This document shows, piece by piece, positions 35,346 to 46,485 of a stretch of 64,000 nucleotides of DNA (position 1 is its first letter; every line of letters begins with the position of its first letter). Origin of the DNA: Aurantimonas marianensis (GTDB taxonomy: Bacteria > Pseudomonadota > Alphaproteobacteria > Rhizobiales > Rhizobiaceae). The DNA lies in the NCBI RefSeq assembly GCF_024195285.1, contig NZ_JALHBS010000032.1, forward strand, positions 1-64,000. The letters are read 5' to 3'. Under the pieces are notes generated by a model, which was not told the origin of the DNA, made no database searches, and was given only the letters and a program-made list of their open reading frames with translations. A program made the translations under genes and the position numbers.

Positions 35346-35588
35346 GTGATCAAGGCTCGCATCGTCGTCACTCTCAAGACCGGCGTCCTCGACCCGCAGG
35401 GGAAGGCCATACAGGGCGCGCTCGGCCATCTCGGCTTTGCCGGCGTCGGCGCGGTCCGGCAGGGCAAGGTCTTCGACATCGAAGTCGACGCCAGCGACGA
35501 GGCGACAGCGCGCGCGCAGCTGACAGAGATGTGCGACAAGCTCCTCGCCAATACCGTGATCGAGAACTACACTGTCGAGATCGCGTAA
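35346..35588 (+). CDS. purS: FGAM synthetase subunit PurS
   Basis: An 80-residue PurS, the small structural subunit of the three-part phosphoribosylformylglycinamidine synthase (PurS, PurQ, PurL). It bridges the glutaminase and the large subunit. The ferredoxin-like pattern ARIVVTLKTGVLDPQG and the C-terminal LLANTVIENYTVEI are typical. GTG start at 35346. It follows purC by 70 bp, with a small coiled-coil gene then purQ behind it. Confidence 0.95.
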   Translation: MIKARIVVTLKTGVLDPQGKAIQGALGHLGFAGVGAVRQGKVFDIEVDASDEATARAQLTEMCDKLLANTVIENYTVEIA

Positions 35589-35609
35589 AGGTTTCTCCGG
35601 AGCGAGGCG

Positions 35610-35867
35610 ATGGCAGAGGTCACGAACGAGTTGGTATACGAGCTGATGAAACGCTTTCACGAGCGGTTCGACAAGCTCGACCACGGGCTTTCGGAAGTGA
35701 AGCAGGAGTTGATTTCGATACGCGGTCACTTTCTGTCCATGCAGACGGACATTCACAATATGTATGGCATGCTCGGCCGCCACGACGAGCGTCTCGAACG
35801 GATCGGGCGGCGTCTGGAGTTGCGCGAGATGGCCGAACCCCAGCGCCCATTCGACCATAATCCATGA
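35610..35867 (+). CDS. Small coiled-coil protein inside the purine operon
   Basis: An 85-residue protein predicted as almost wholly helical: [38 protein letters not shown] (about 4-41, split in the text only) shows heptad spacing of leucine, phenylalanine and isoleucine, and a second helix runs through [14 protein letters not shown]. No enzyme motif is seen. GGAG precedes its ATG by 7 bases. It lies 21 bp behind purS and its stop overlaps the purQ ATG (ATGA at 35864-35867), so purQ translation may depend on it. Similar short coiled-coil ORFs are scattered in alphaproteobacteria without known function. A structural role beside the PurSQL complex is only a possibility. Confidence 0.8.
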   Translation: MAEVTNELVYELMKRFHERFDKLDHGLSEVKQELISIRGHFLSMQTDIHNMYGMLGRHDERLERIGRRLELREMAEPQRPFDHNP

Positions 35868-36544
35868 ACACTGCCGTCATTCTCCTCCCCGGCCTCAATC
35901 GCGACCGCGACATGATCGCGGCGCTGACCGCAATCACCGGCAAGGCGCCGCTCACGGTCTGGCAGACCGAGACGACGCTCCCCGATGTCGACCTGGTCGT
36001 CGTCCCCGGCGGGTTCTCCTTCGGCGATTATCTGCGCTGCGGTGCAATCGCCGCGCGCGCTCCGGTGATGCGCGTCGTCGCCGAGGTGGCGGCCAAAGGC
36101 GTTCCGGTCCTCGGCGTCTGCAATGGCTTCCAGATTCTGTGCGAAGCAGGGCTCTTGCCTGGCGCCCTGATGCGCAACAATTCGCTGCGCTTCGTCTGCC
36201 GGGACGTGAAGCTGGAAGTCGTGAACGCCGCGACGCGCTTTACCGCCAATTATCGCCAGGGCCAGGTGATCCGCTGTCCGGTCGCCCATCATGACGGCAA
36301 TTACTTTGCCGACGCGATCACGCTGGCGCGTCTCGAGGGCGAAAACCGGGTCGTGTTCCGCTATGCCGAGGGGACCAATCCCAACGGGGCGATCCGCGAC
36401 ATCGCGGGGATCGTCAACGACGCCGGCAACGTCCTCGGCATGATGCCGCACCCGGAAAACCTCGTCGAGCCGGAGCACGGCGGCACCGACGGCCGCGCGA
36501 TCTTCGAGGGCGCGCTCGGCATGACCGCGAGCGCCGCCGCGTGA
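35864..36544 (+). CDS. purQ: FGAM synthetase glutaminase subunit PurQ
   Basis: A 226-residue class I glutamine amidotransferase, supplying ammonia to PurL for conversion of FGAR to FGAM. The nucleophile cysteine lies in [11 protein letters not shown], and the histidine-glutamate pair in [15 protein letters not shown]. The upstream [16 protein letters not shown] loop forms the oxyanion site. It overlaps the coiled-coil gene (ATGA) and its stop overlaps a GTG of the next gene (GTGA at 36541-36544), so its message is tightly packed. Confidence 0.97.
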   Translation: MNTAVILLPGLNRDRDMIAALTAITGKAPLTVWQTETTLPDVDLVVVPGGFSFGDYLRCGAIAARAPVMRVVAEVAAKGVPVLGVCNGFQILCEAGLLPGALMRNNSLRFVCRDVKLEVVNAATRFTANYRQGQVIRCPVAHHDGNYFADAITLARLEGENRVVFRYAEGTNPNGAIRDIAGIVNDAGNVLGMMPHPENLVEPEHGGTDGRAIFEGALGMTASAAA

Positions 36545-36957
36545 GAAAAGCGCTCTTCGGACGGATGGCCGTCTTGGCCGCGCTGATGTTCCCGCTCGCA
36601 CTCGGCGCCTGTGCCGTGGGTCCCGCGAACCCGAACCCATCAGGCGCGACGGCCGATTCCGGCCTCGACCGCCTGGAGCGGCTGACGCTGACGGCCAACC
36701 GTTGCTGGTTCAAATCCGGCGATCCGGCCTTTGCCCGCTACAGCCTCGCGCCGGAACTCTCCTCCTTCTCCGGCCGACCACGCTTCCTGTTGGTTCCGCG
36801 GGGCCAGCCCGAAGCACGGCCCCTGTTGGTCGTGGAAGCGCAATCCGGCTCGGCGAACATCGCCGTCTACGGGCCGCTGATGAATGAGGCTCTTGCAAGC
36901 CGCATCGATAGCGACCTCGCCCGTTGGCGTGCCGGCGGCAACGCGTGCTCGGCCTGA
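36541..36957 (+). CDS. Putative lipoprotein between purQ and purL (first)
   Basis: A 138-residue predicted lipoprotein. The N-terminus [24 protein letters not shown] carries a lipobox with C24. The mature part has a conserved-looking [25 protein letters not shown] segment and ends with a second cysteine (GNACSA) near the end. The GTG start at 36541 overlaps the purQ stop (GTGA). No family is recognised. Its place inside the purine operon is unexpected for an envelope protein; translation may be coupled to purQ. Confidence 0.75.
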   Translation: MRKALFGRMAVLAALMFPLALGACAVGPANPNPSGATADSGLDRLERLTLTANRCWFKSGDPAFARYSLAPELSSFSGRPRFLLVPRGQPEARPLLVVEAQSGSANIAVYGPLMNEALASRIDSDLARWRAGGNACSA

Positions 36958-36958
36958 C

Positions 36959-37465
36959 ATGAGCGCGTTTCCTTATCCGGGCACCTTGGGGGCCTCGCTT
37001 CTTCTGGCCGGCAGCCTCTCCGCCTGCGCCGCGACCGACGGAACCGCATCCGGCCCGGCGTCACCTCCCGCGACGATCGCGGCGGCGTTCCCGACCACTG
37101 CGAATGCAGAACCCGACAGGATGGCCCACCGGGTCGGTCCGTCGGCCGCGGCCTTTTCGGACGGCAAGCTGAGTCCGGCCGAGATCGCCTATGTGAACGG
37201 CACCGCCGCCGCGATCTATCGACGCCGCGCCGTCGAACGTGCGACGAGCTTCGCGCCGACGGGCGATGCCGGCGGCTACGGGATTTGCGTGCGCTCGCCT
37301 GCGGCAAAGGGCGGTTACGACGTGTCGCTGGTGGTGATCGCCCGGCGCCTTTACGGCGAGCCGATCTCGCAAGTGGATGACGATACGATCGTGCTGCGGC
37401 GGGCCGCCGATACCGGTGTCTGCCGCTCGGCATCGGTCACCTATGTCGCTGCCCGGGTCGATTGA
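36959..37465 (+). CDS. Putative lipoprotein between purQ and purL (second)
   Basis: A 168-residue predicted lipoprotein. The signal peptide GTLGASLLLAGSLSAC has a lipobox at C23. The mature region starts with a Pro/Ala/Ser-rich linker (about 25-60), then a folded part with two cysteines (GICVR and GVCRS), perhaps disulfide-linked, and a conserved-looking YVNGTAAAIYRRRAVERA segment. The ATG at 36959 is one base after the upstream stop; its Shine-Dalgarno is poor, which suggests translational coupling. No function can be assigned. It lies 111 bp before purL. Confidence 0.72.
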   Translation: MSAFPYPGTLGASLLLAGSLSACAATDGTASGPASPPATIAAAFPTTANAEPDRMAHRVGPSAAAFSDGKLSPAEIAYVNGTAAAIYRRRAVERATSFAPTGDAGGYGICVRSPAAKGGYDVSLVVIARRLYGEPISQVDDDTIVLRRAADTGVCRSASVTYVAARVD

Positions 37466-37576
37466 CGCCAGCAATCGTCATCGGGGTCCATACCGCATTC
37501 CACACGGGCTTTTTCGTTGACGTCGCAGATGATAAGGCCGACGAGACAAGGCCCGGACCAACGCCCAGGACATGCC

Positions 37577-39802
<2,226 letters not shown>

Positions 39803-39899
39803 GCGAGGGACGACGCCCACTCCGATTGATCGCGCCCGGCGCGATCCCTATCATCCAGCAAGGTTCGCGATTCCAGACGCCGGACCAAGGAGATTCGCC

Positions 39900-40133
39900 A
39901 TGCCCATGAACGCCAGCGACATCGAGAAGATGATCAAGAGCGAGATTCCCGATGCCGAGGTGACGATCCGCGATCTGGCCGGCGATGGCGACCACTACGC
40001 CGCGGAGATCGTCTCGGAGAGCTTTCGCGGCAAATCCCGGGTGCAGCAGCATCAGATGGTCTACAAGGCCTTGCAGGGCAATATGGGCGGGGAACTCCAC
40101 GCCCTCGCCCTACAAACCAGCGCGCCGAAGTAG
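39900..40133 (+). CDS. BolA family protein (IbaG-like)
   Basis: A 77-residue BolA-family protein, with the class II KH-like fold. The pattern of DAEVTIRDLAGDGDHYAAEIVSESF and the SRVQQHQMVYKAL block matches the short BolA/IbaG type, with the histidine in GDHYAA and the second in QQHQMV that together ligate a [2Fe-2S] cluster with a CGFS glutaredoxin. A glutaredoxin of that type lies 233 bp downstream, so the two probably act together in iron sensing or Fe-S traffic. AAGGAG precedes the ATG by 7 bases. Confidence 0.94.
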   Translation: MPMNASDIEKMIKSEIPDAEVTIRDLAGDGDHYAAEIVSESFRGKSRVQQHQMVYKALQGNMGGELHALALQTSAPK

Positions 40134-40366
40134 GCCATACGGCCTGACTTGGGAAGCGCCGCAGGAGCTTCGTCCTTCAAAACCCATCGGCCCGATGCTA
40201 TCTAGGTGATGAAAATCCGCACGGTCACGTATGGCGGCCTGGAAGTTGACGGACGGCTCTCTCGCTTCGCCCGTTTCGCTTTTGGTCTCCCGGACCGTAG
40301 GGGCGGATGTATACGCAGTTTCAACCACCGGGCGTTGCACCCGGCGAGACGAAGGAATGACAGCCC

Positions 40367-40714
40367 ATGACCGCCATCAACGAATGGATCGCCAATGAGG
40401 TGAAGACGAACGACGTCGTCGTCTTCATGAAGGGCACGCCCGCCTTCCCGCAATGCGGGTTTTCCGGTCAGATCGTCCAGATTCTGGACTATCTGGGTGT
40501 CGAATATAAGGGCGTGAACGTCCTTTCGTCCGACGATCTGCGTCAAGGCATCAAGGACTACGGCGATTGGCCGACGATTCCCCAGCTCTACGTCAAGGGC
40601 GAATTCGTCGGCGGCTGCGATATCGTCCGCGAGATGTTCCAGGCCGGCGAGCTTCAGACCTTCTTCGGCGAGAACGGCGTGGCGACGACCACACCGGCCG
40701 CTGCGAACGGCTAA
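40367..40714 (+). CDS. grxD: Monothiol glutaredoxin GrxD (CGFS type)
   Basis: A 115-residue monothiol glutaredoxin. The active site is CGFS with C30 ([11 protein letters not shown]), followed by the glutathione-binding WPTIPQLYV and the GGCDI motif. CGFS proteins carry [2Fe-2S] clusters with glutathione and pass them to targets or to BolA partners. The neighbouring BolA gene supports this role. A stem-loop with a UUCG loop lies 40 bases downstream. Confidence 0.97.
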   Translation: MTAINEWIANEVKTNDVVVFMKGTPAFPQCGFSGQIVQILDYLGVEYKGVNVLSSDDLRQGIKDYGDWPTIPQLYVKGEFVGGCDIVREMFQAGELQTFFGENGVATTTPAAANG

Positions 40715-40754
40715 GCCCAAAATCCGGCTCGGCTTCTATTTGCGGACGTCTGAT

Positions 40755-40781
40755 AGCCCGTGCGCTTCGGCGCGCGGGCTT
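40755..40781 (+). terminator. Probable stem-loop terminator after grxD
   Basis: An 11-base-pair G+C-rich stem (AGCCCGTGCGC paired with GCGCGCGGGCT) closed by a TTCG loop lies 40 bases after the grxD stop. Only two T residues follow directly, so it may be a weak terminator or a 3' stabilising hairpin. Confidence 0.5.
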
Positions 40782-40889
40782 CCATGTTGACGGACCGTTT
40801 CCGCCCGCAGCCGATTGAAAATGATAAGTATGCCTTGTAATTTGGCAATCCTGGAATAGGTCTCCGCGTGCTCCTTCGAGAGGCCGGCA

Positions 40890-42167
40890 ATGTCCAACGC
40901 ATCCACGAATAATCAAACGCGCGGGCTCCCCTACTGGGAACTCGTGACGATGATCGCCTGCCTGATGGCGATGAACGCGGCGGCGATCGACATCTTCATC
41001 CCGGCGATGCAGGAGATGGGATCGGCGCTCGGCGTCGCTGACGCGAACCAGCGCCAGTTGGTGATCACCGCCTACATCCTGGGGTTCGGTAGCGCTCAGA
41101 TCGTCTATGGCACGCTCTCCGACCGGTTCGGGCGGCGGCCGATCCTGTTTTTCGGACTCGGCGTCTATGTCCTTGCCTCGGTGGCGGCGATCTTCGCGCC
41201 GGACTTCGAGACGGTTCTCGCGCTGCGGGCGATCCAGGGCGTCGGCGCGGCGGCGACGCGCGTGATCGCGGTCTCGGTGGTCCGCGATAGCTTCGACGGA
41301 CGGCGGATGGCGAGCGTCATGTCGCTGGTGATGATGGTGTTCATGGCCGTGCCGGTGATCGCCCCAAACATCGGCCAGTTGATCATGCTGTTCGGAGACT
41401 GGCGCGAGATCTTCCTGGCGATCGGGGTCTTCGGCGTCGCCGTGGCAATCTGGACGGCCATCCGCCTGCCAGAGACGCTGCACCCCGAGAACCGGCGGGA
41501 ACTGACCGCCAAGCGCATCATCGAGGCGTTTCGGATCGTCCTGACCAACCGGGTCGCCTTCGGCTACACGGTCGCAACGGCGCTGATCTTCGGCGTGCTG
41601 TTCGGTTTTCTCAACCAGGCCGAACAGCTTTACACGGAGGTCTATGGCCTCGGCCCGACCTTCACCCTCGTCTTCGCGGCGACGGCGGTGTTCATGGCGC
41701 TCGCTTCCTTTCTCAATGCGCGATTGGTCGAGAACCTTGGCATGCGCCGCTTGTCGCATGGGGCGCTGATCGGCTTCCTGTTCCTGGCGGTCATCCACCT
41801 CGTCGTTGCCTACGCCATGGGGGGCGCTGCCCCGCTGTGGTTTTTCGTCCCCATGCTGACCGTCAATTTCTGCCTGTTCGGCTTCATCGGCACGAATTTC
41901 AACGCGCTTGCCATGGATCCGCTCGGCCATGTGGCGGGAACGGCCTCGTCGGTTCTCGGCTTCATGCAGACCTTCGGGGGCGGCCTGTTCGGCGCGGTGA
42001 TCGGCTATTTCTACGATGGCACGGTCGTGCCGATCCTGGTGGGCTTCATGGTCTTGTCGATCGCCGCTCTCGGTTCGGTCTTGCTGGCCGAGGGGCGGCT
42101 GTTCGAGGCCAGGAACGCACCGGCGCCTCACGCAACTGGGGCGCTTCGCCAAAACCCAGCCGAATAG
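40890..42167 (+). CDS. Bcr/CflA-type multidrug MFS transporter
   Basis: A 425-residue major-facilitator transporter of the DHA1 Bcr/CflA group, with about 12 hydrophobic helices. The MFS motif GTLSDRFGRRPILFFG (near 75-90) and the motif C-like segment GQLIMLFGDWREIF are visible. Bcr/CflA proteins export small drugs, sulfonamides, or peptides by proton antiport. The actual substrate cannot be told. It is a single rightward gene, convergent with the inositol-phosphatase gene. Confidence 0.92.
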   Translation: MSNASTNNQTRGLPYWELVTMIACLMAMNAAAIDIFIPAMQEMGSALGVADANQRQLVITAYILGFGSAQIVYGTLSDRFGRRPILFFGLGVYVLASVAAIFAPDFETVLALRAIQGVGAAATRVIAVSVVRDSFDGRRMASVMSLVMMVFMAVPVIAPNIGQLIMLFGDWREIFLAIGVFGVAVAIWTAIRLPETLHPENRRELTAKRIIEAFRIVLTNRVAFGYTVATALIFGVLFGFLNQAEQLYTEVYGLGPTFTLVFAATAVFMALASFLNARLVENLGMRRLSHGALIGFLFLAVIHLVVAYAMGGAAPLWFFVPMLTVNFCLFGFIGTNFNALAMDPLGHVAGTASSVLGFMQTFGGGLFGAVIGYFYDGTVVPILVGFMVLSIAALGSVLLAEGRLFEARNAPAPHATGALRQNPAE

Positions 42168-42177
42168 ACCTATCGGA

Positions 42178-42200
42178 GGCAGGCAGGCAGGCAGGTAGGT
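42178..42200. repeat. Short GGCA tetranucleotide repeat
   Basis: Four tandem copies of GGCA followed by a GGTA variant lie between the stops of the MFS gene and the inositol-phosphatase gene (convergent). A tract like this can vary in length by slippage. It overlaps no gene, so it would not switch a reading frame. Confidence 0.75.
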
Positions 42201-42208
42201 CGGGGTGC

Positions 42209-43033
42209 CTAAACGGGCAGCAGCCCGTCCCGGACATCCTGCCAGTGGCGGGAATCGCACGCCGCTATCAGCGAGCCGCCGCGGTCCCTCGGCGTATAGG
42301 AAGAGCCGTCGGCCTTGGCGACCTGCCCGCCCGCCTCGGCGACCAGCAGGCAACCGGCCAGATGATCCCAGGGCATCAGCTTCGAATAGAGCGAGAAGTG
42401 CGCGCCGCCCGAAGCGAGCAGGCGATACTCGTGGCCGGCACAGCGGTAGTTGCCGAAGATCTTCACCGTTCCGAGACGCGGCAACAAAGCCGCTTTTTGG
42501 TCGGCGGGGAAATGGGTCGCGCTGACGCAGCCGACGGCATCGGCCAGCGCCACGGGCTTGGCTACCTTGAGCGGGTGCGTCTCTCCCAATGGGGTTTTGC
42601 GGAAGGCGCCGCCCCCTTTCTCCGCCATCATGAAGTCGTCACCGAGCGGGTCATAGATGATCCCGCCGACGGTCTCGCCCTTTGCCACTACCGCAGCCAT
42701 GACCGCGAAAAGCGGTAGCCCGGCGGCAAAATTGGCCGTTCCATCGATCGGATCGACGACGATGGCGAGATCGGCATCATCCAGCCGGCCGAGGAGGTGC
42801 GGATCCGCCGCAACCGATTCCTCGCCGACGAAAAGCGCGCCCGGGGCAAGCGCACGACATTCGCGCGCGATGAAGCGTTCGGCCGCCTCGTCGGCTTCCG
42901 TCACCAGATCGGTCGCCGATGTCTTTTCCCGAATGTCCACGTCCGACAGGTTGCGGAAGCGCGGCATGATTTCCACTTTCGCCGCTTCGCGCAGAATGTC
43001 GGCAAGGCGCTCGATATCGATCGACCGGGTCAA
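42209..43033 (-). CDS. Inositol monophosphatase family protein
   Basis: A 274-residue inositol-monophosphatase/CysQ-fold phosphatase. The metal sites are GEES (70-73) and DPIDGT (94-99), and the C-terminal [17 protein letters not shown] holds the last metal aspartate. Possible substrates are myo-inositol phosphates, histidinol phosphate or 3'-phosphoadenosine phosphate. No ATG or GTG gives a full-length protein; the TTG at 43033, which overlaps the ttcA stop (TTGA), with GGAAAG upstream, fits the family N-terminus. A first internal ATG would remove the first helix. The gene is thus coupled to ttcA. Confidence 0.88.
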   Translation of the reverse strand: MTRSIDIERLADILREAAKVEIMPRFRNLSDVDIREKTSATDLVTEADEAAERFIARECRALAPGALFVGEESVAADPHLLGRLDDADLAIVVDPIDGTANFAAGLPLFAVMAAVVAKGETVGGIIYDPLGDDFMMAEKGGGAFRKTPLGETHPLKVAKPVALADAVGCVSATHFPADQKAALLPRLGTVKIFGNYRCAGHEYRLLASGGAHFSLYSKLMPWDHLAGCLLVAEAGGQVAKADGSSYTPRDRGGSLIAACDSRHWQDVRDGLLPV

Positions 43034-43926
43034 GCGTCTGAACTTTCCATAGCCGGAGAGAGGGCCGCGAAATCGAACAGCGCCGGATCGAGCAGGTGCC
43101 CAGCCCGCACGTTCGACAGCGCGCGCATCATCACTTGCTTGCGGCCGGGAAACCGCCGCTCCATGTCGGCGAGCATCTGCTTGGTCACATTGCGCTGCAG
43201 GCCGTCCTGACTGCCGCAGAGATCGCAAGGGATGATCGGAAACGTCATGGCGTCAGAAAACTTCGCGATATCTTCCTCGGCGGACCGGATCAGCGGCCTT
43301 AGGACGAGAAGATCGCCCTCGTCGTTGAGGAGCTTGGCCGGCATCGCGGAGAGCCGGCCGCCATGAAACAGGTTCATGAAGAAGGTTTCCAGGCAATCGT
43401 CGCGGTGATGGCCAAGAACCAGCGCCTCGCAGCCCTCTTCCCGCGCGATGCGATAGAGGTTGCCGCGCCGCAGCCGCGAACAGAGCGCGCAATAGGTGGC
43501 GCCCTCCGGCACCTTTTCGGTCACGACCGAATAGGTGTCGCGATATTCGATCCGGTGCGCGATGCCGAAGCGGGTCAGGAAATCCGGCAGGACGTGCTTG
43601 GGAAAGTTCGGTTGGCCCTGATCGAGATTGCAGGCCAGAAGATCGACCGGCAGCAGGCCGCGCCATTTGAGGTCGTGCAGCAGCGCCAGCAGCGCGTAGG
43701 AATCCTTGCCGCCCGAAATGCCGACGAGCCAGCGGGCGCCCGGCCGCGCCATCCGGCACTGCTCGATCGTTTCGCGCATCTCGCGGAGCAGCCGCTTGCG
43801 CAGCTTCTTGAAGCCGACCGACGACGGAACGTCGCGAAACAGCGGGTGAGCACCCTCAGCCTCGCTCTCCGGGTCGCGGGCCTCGTCCGCCAGATTCGCG
43901 ACGTCGAAGCGCTCTTCCTCCAGCAT
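43030..43926 (-). CDS. ttcA: tRNA 2-thiocytidine synthetase TtcA
   Basis: A 298-residue TtcA, which thiolates cytidine 32 of certain tRNAs. The PP-loop SGGKDS (71-76) activates the base with ATP. C146 and C149 (CALC) and C234 and C237 (CDLC) provide the Fe-S cluster ligands (usually three of them), and [16 protein letters not shown] is conserved. It lies 102 bp downstream of rpsD, but a terminator stands between them. Its stop overlaps a TTG of the inositol-phosphatase family gene. Confidence 0.96.
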   Translation of the reverse strand: MLEEERFDVANLADEARDPESEAEGAHPLFRDVPSSVGFKKLRKRLLREMRETIEQCRMARPGARWLVGISGGKDSYALLALLHDLKWRGLLPVDLLACNLDQGQPNFPKHVLPDFLTRFGIAHRIEYRDTYSVVTEKVPEGATYCALCSRLRRGNLYRIAREEGCEALVLGHHRDDCLETFFMNLFHGGRLSAMPAKLLNDEGDLLVLRPLIRSAEEDIAKFSDAMTFPIIPCDLCGSQDGLQRNVTKQMLADMERRFPGRKQVMMRALSNVRAGHLLDPALFDFAALSPAMESSDA

Positions 43927-43978
43927 TGTCGTCCCTTCCCGGTTTCACCTCCGTCTAAACCGCGAAGCCCCAAAACAA

Positions 43979-44002
43979 AAGGCCGCCCCGAGGGACGGCC
44001 TT
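43979..44002 (-). terminator. Rho-independent terminator of rpsD
   Basis: On the minus strand, AAGGCCGTCC pairs with GGGCGGCCTT around a short CTCG loop, followed by a T-rich run (TTGTTTTG). It lies 27 bases after the rpsD stop. Confidence 0.85.
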
Positions 44003-44028
44003 CGCATTCGTAACGGATCGAGCGGCGA

Positions 44029-44646
44029 TCAGCGCGAGTAGAACTCGACGACCAGGTTCGGCTCCATCTGCACCGGATACGGCACGTCGTGAAGGCCCGG
44101 CACGCGCTGGTAGGTCGCGACCATCTTCTGGTGATCGACCTCGATATAGTCCGGCACGTCGCGCTCGGCGAGCTGGATCGACTCGAGCACGATGGTCAGC
44201 TGCTTCGACTTCGGCCGCACCTCGATCACGTCGCCCGGCTTGCAGACGTAGGACTGGATGTTCGTGCGCCGGCCGTTGACGTTCACATGACCATGGTTGA
44301 CGAACTGCCGCGCCGCGAAGATCGTCGCGACGAACTTCGAGCGGTAGACGACGGCATCAAGCCGGCTCTCCAGGAGGCCGATCAGGTTCTCGGAGGTGTC
44401 GCCCCGTCGACGCGCGGCCTCTTCGTAGATCTTGCGGAACTGCTTCTCGGAAACGTCGCCGTAATAGCCCTTGAGCTTCTGCTTGGCGCGCAGCTGCACG
44501 CCGAAATCAGAGACCTTGCCCTTGCGGCGCTGGCCGTGCTGGCCCGGGCCGTACTGGCGGCGGTTGACCGGGGACTTCGGACGTCCCCAGATGTTTTCGC
44601 CCATGCGGCGATCGATTTTGTACTTCGCTGATGCGCGCTTGCTCAT
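44029..44646 (-). CDS. rpsD: Ribosomal protein S4
   Basis: A 205-residue small-subunit protein S4, which binds the 5' domain of 16S rRNA early in assembly. The conserved N-terminal region ([40 protein letters not shown]) and the S4 RNA-binding fold ([26 protein letters not shown]) are intact. The ATG at 44646 is preceded by GAAGGA at 6 bases. It is a stand-alone gene, away from the alpha operon, as in other alphaproteobacteria. A hairpin at 44669-44693 lies in its leader. Confidence 0.98.
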   Translation of the reverse strand: MSKRASAKYKIDRRMGENIWGRPKSPVNRRQYGPGQHGQRRKGKVSDFGVQLRAKQKLKGYYGDVSEKQFRKIYEEAARRRGDTSENLIGLLESRLDAVVYRSKFVATIFAARQFVNHGHVNVNGRRTNIQSYVCKPGDVIEVRPKSKQLTIVLESIQLAERDVPDYIEVDHQKMVATYQRVPGLHDVPYPVQMEPNLVVEFYSR

Positions 44647-44668
44647 CGCATTTCCTTCAATAACAGCG

Positions 44669-44693
44669 AAGCCCGCGGATCGTCCGTGGGCTT
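44669..44693 (-). promoter_or_regulatory. Inverted repeat in the rpsD leader
   Basis: A hairpin of two arms of 11 bases (AAGCCCGCGGA and TCCGTGGGCTT, one mismatch/wobble) with a 3-base loop sits 23 bases before the rpsD ATG. In the mRNA it would end about 12 bases before the Shine-Dalgarno. S4 controls its own operon in enterobacteria by binding a leader structure, so an autoregulatory role is possible; the sequence itself shows only the repeat. Confidence 0.4.
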
Positions 44694-44867
44694 TCAAGGA
44701 AACGCGCCCTCCTCTGCCCGCATTTCGCGGACTGACAGGACGGCATGGGCACGATGCGATGCCGTCCACGGGACACGTCAAAAACCGGCTGGAACGGAAT
44801 CCCAACCGGATGAGTGCTTCCTAACGACCAGCCGCGGGGGTGTCAACGACCGAGGAAGATACCGGCC

Positions 44868-45026
44868 TCAGTACTTCGCGATAACCCAGATGGCGTGGAT
44901 GATGCCGGGAATGTAGCCGAGCAGCGTCAGGAGAACGTTGATCCAGAAATGCTTGCCCAGGCCAACCTGAAGAAAGACGCCGAGCGGCGGCAGGAGGATG
45001 GCGACGATGATGCGAATGATGTCCAT
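44868..45026 (-). CDS. Pmp3/YqaE-family small membrane protein
   Basis: A 52-residue Pmp3 (UPF0057/YqaE) proteolipid with two membrane segments. Family pattern: MDIIRIIVAILLPPLGVFLQ, then GKHFWINVLLTLLGYIPGIIHAIWV. In yeast and plants the family affects membrane potential and salt tolerance; bacterial roles are unclear, often stress-induced. GAAGG lies about 10 bases before the ATG. The gene is short but matches the family across its whole length. Confidence 0.93.
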   Translation of the reverse strand: MDIIRIIVAILLPPLGVFLQVGLGKHFWINVLLTLLGYIPGIIHAIWVIAKY

Positions 45027-45176
45027 GTGCGGTCAAGCCTTCGTGATTGTGTTGACGGACCAACGTCCGCGACGCGAGGTCGTTCCCCTCGGCAACGGTT
45101 TTGCGGCGCGGGTCGTCATCAATTGGCCGCAACGGCTCGCCAAGGCTGCGGCGATGATCAGCCGAACGGATTTGTC

Positions 45177-45686
45177 ATGAAGCCTCTGCTTATCCCGTCG
45201 ATCGCCGCGTTTATGGGCATTTCCTCCCTGGTTGCCGCAGCCCGGCCGGCCGACTATTTCGCTCGCTACGACGGTGGCTGGGTCGGTAGCGGCTCGGTGA
45301 AGGTGGAGCAGCTTCCCGGACCGAACAATGTGACTTGCAAAGTCGCGGGCAGCCGCGGCAGCAAGACCTCGTTCTCGCTGGCCGGAACCTGTCGGGCCAT
45401 GCTGGTCGTGAGCCGGAAGATCGGCGCGGACCTTAGACTCGATCCGGAGACAGGCACCTACTCGGGAACCTATACCGGGTCGTCAAGCGGCCCGGCCCGC
45501 CTCGTCGGCAGACTGAAAGGTGATACGCTCGATCTCACAGTCACCTGGGGCCGCGTCATCTACGACGACAACACGGCGCGGATGCTGATCGAGAACCCCG
45601 GCGGACAATCCTTCCGGATGCAGGTCGTGGAAAAGATCGACGGCAAGGCGGTCACCGTTTCAGACCTCAGCTTCCAGCGCGGTTGA
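45177..45686 (+). CDS. Secreted protein of unknown function
   Basis: A 169-residue exported protein. A signal peptide (about 1-22, ISSLVAAARPA) is followed by a predicted beta-rich domain beginning DYFARYDGGWVGSGSVKVE and containing two cysteines (VTCKV and GTCRAM), likely disulfide-bonded. The repeating GTYSGTYTGSSSGPARLVGRLKGDTLDLTVTWG strands resemble small beta-barrel proteins found in many Rhizobiales, but I recognise no named family. The ATG at 45177 fits the signal peptide. It converges on murI, 19 bp away. Confidence 0.82.
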   Translation: MKPLLIPSIAAFMGISSLVAAARPADYFARYDGGWVGSGSVKVEQLPGPNNVTCKVAGSRGSKTSFSLAGTCRAMLVVSRKIGADLRLDPETGTYSGTYTGSSSGPARLVGRLKGDTLDLTVTWGRVIYDDNTARMLIENPGGQSFRMQVVEKIDGKAVTVSDLSFQRG

Positions 45687-45705
45687 TTGCAGCCACCGGG
45701 CCGTC

Positions 45706-46485
45706 TTACAGCGCCAGGCCAAAGCCGTGAATCAGTCGCCGGGTCGCGTAGTCCGGTGCGCCGGAGGTGAACACCGCATGGTCGAAACCCTCCAGCAATT
45801 CGGCGGCGACGGCAGCGCCGGTCACCTTGAAGGCCTGCCGGGCGATCGCCTCGGCGGGGTCGAGCCAATCGACCGGCCACGGCGCCAGCTTGCGGAACAT
45901 GTTGGCGAGAAACGGATAGTGCGTGCAGGCGAGGACGACGATGTCGGTACGCCGGCCGTCCCGCTCGACAAAGCATTCGGCGATCTCCCCCCACAGGGCT
46001 TTCCCGTCGACCGGCCGTCCCCTGATGTGGCTCTCCGCCATGCCGGCCAGCTTCTGCGAGCCGACCAGGGTCACGTCGCATTGGCGGGCGAAATCGTCGA
46101 TCAAACCCCGCGTATAGTCGCGCCGCACGGTTCCTGGCGTGGCGAGCACGCTGACAAGGCCCGAACGGGTGCGCTCGGCCGCCGGCTTGATGGCGGGCAC
46201 CGTGCCGACGAAGGGGATGGAGAAGCGCTCCCGCAGCTCCGGCAGCAGCAGCGTGGAAGCGGTGTTGCAGGCGATGACGGCGGCCTCCGGCCGGTGGGTC
46301 GCGATCATTTCCGCGAAAAGGTCGGAAACACGCTGGACCAGTGGCGCCTCCTCCCAGTCGCCATAGGGAAAGCCGGCGTCATCGACGACGTAGACAAAGC
46401 GACGATCCGGCATGACGGTTCTGAGCTCCCGCAAGACCGTCAGACCGCCGATACCGGAATCGAACACCAGAATCGGGTCGCTCAT
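45706..46485 (-). CDS. murI: Glutamate racemase
   Basis: A 259-residue glutamate racemase making D-glutamate for peptidoglycan. The two catalytic cysteines are C73 (ACNTAS) and C187 (ACTHYPF); [11 protein letters not shown] at the N-terminus is the other signature. The ATG at 46485 overlaps the trmJ stop by four bases (ATGA), so both are likely co-translated. The length is typical. Confidence 0.96.
   Translation of the reverse strand: MSDPILVFDSGIGGLTVLRELRTVMPDRRFVYVVDDAGFPYGDWEEAPLVQRVSDLFAEMIATHRPEAAVIACNTASTLLLPELRERFSIPFVGTVPAIKPAAERTRSGLVSVLATPGTVRRDYTRGLIDDFARQCDVTLVGSQKLAGMAESHIRGRPVDGKALWGEIAECFVERDGRRTDIVVLACTHYPFLANMFRKLAPWPVDWLDPAEAIARQAFKVTGAAVAAELLEGFDHAVFTSGAPDYATRRLIHGFGLAL

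Noticed and set aside
39829-39847. Palindrome GATCGCGCC-C-GGCGCGATC behind purL as a terminator
   Set aside because: It has no T-run and is short; it may be a chance palindrome or a mRNA 3' hairpin.
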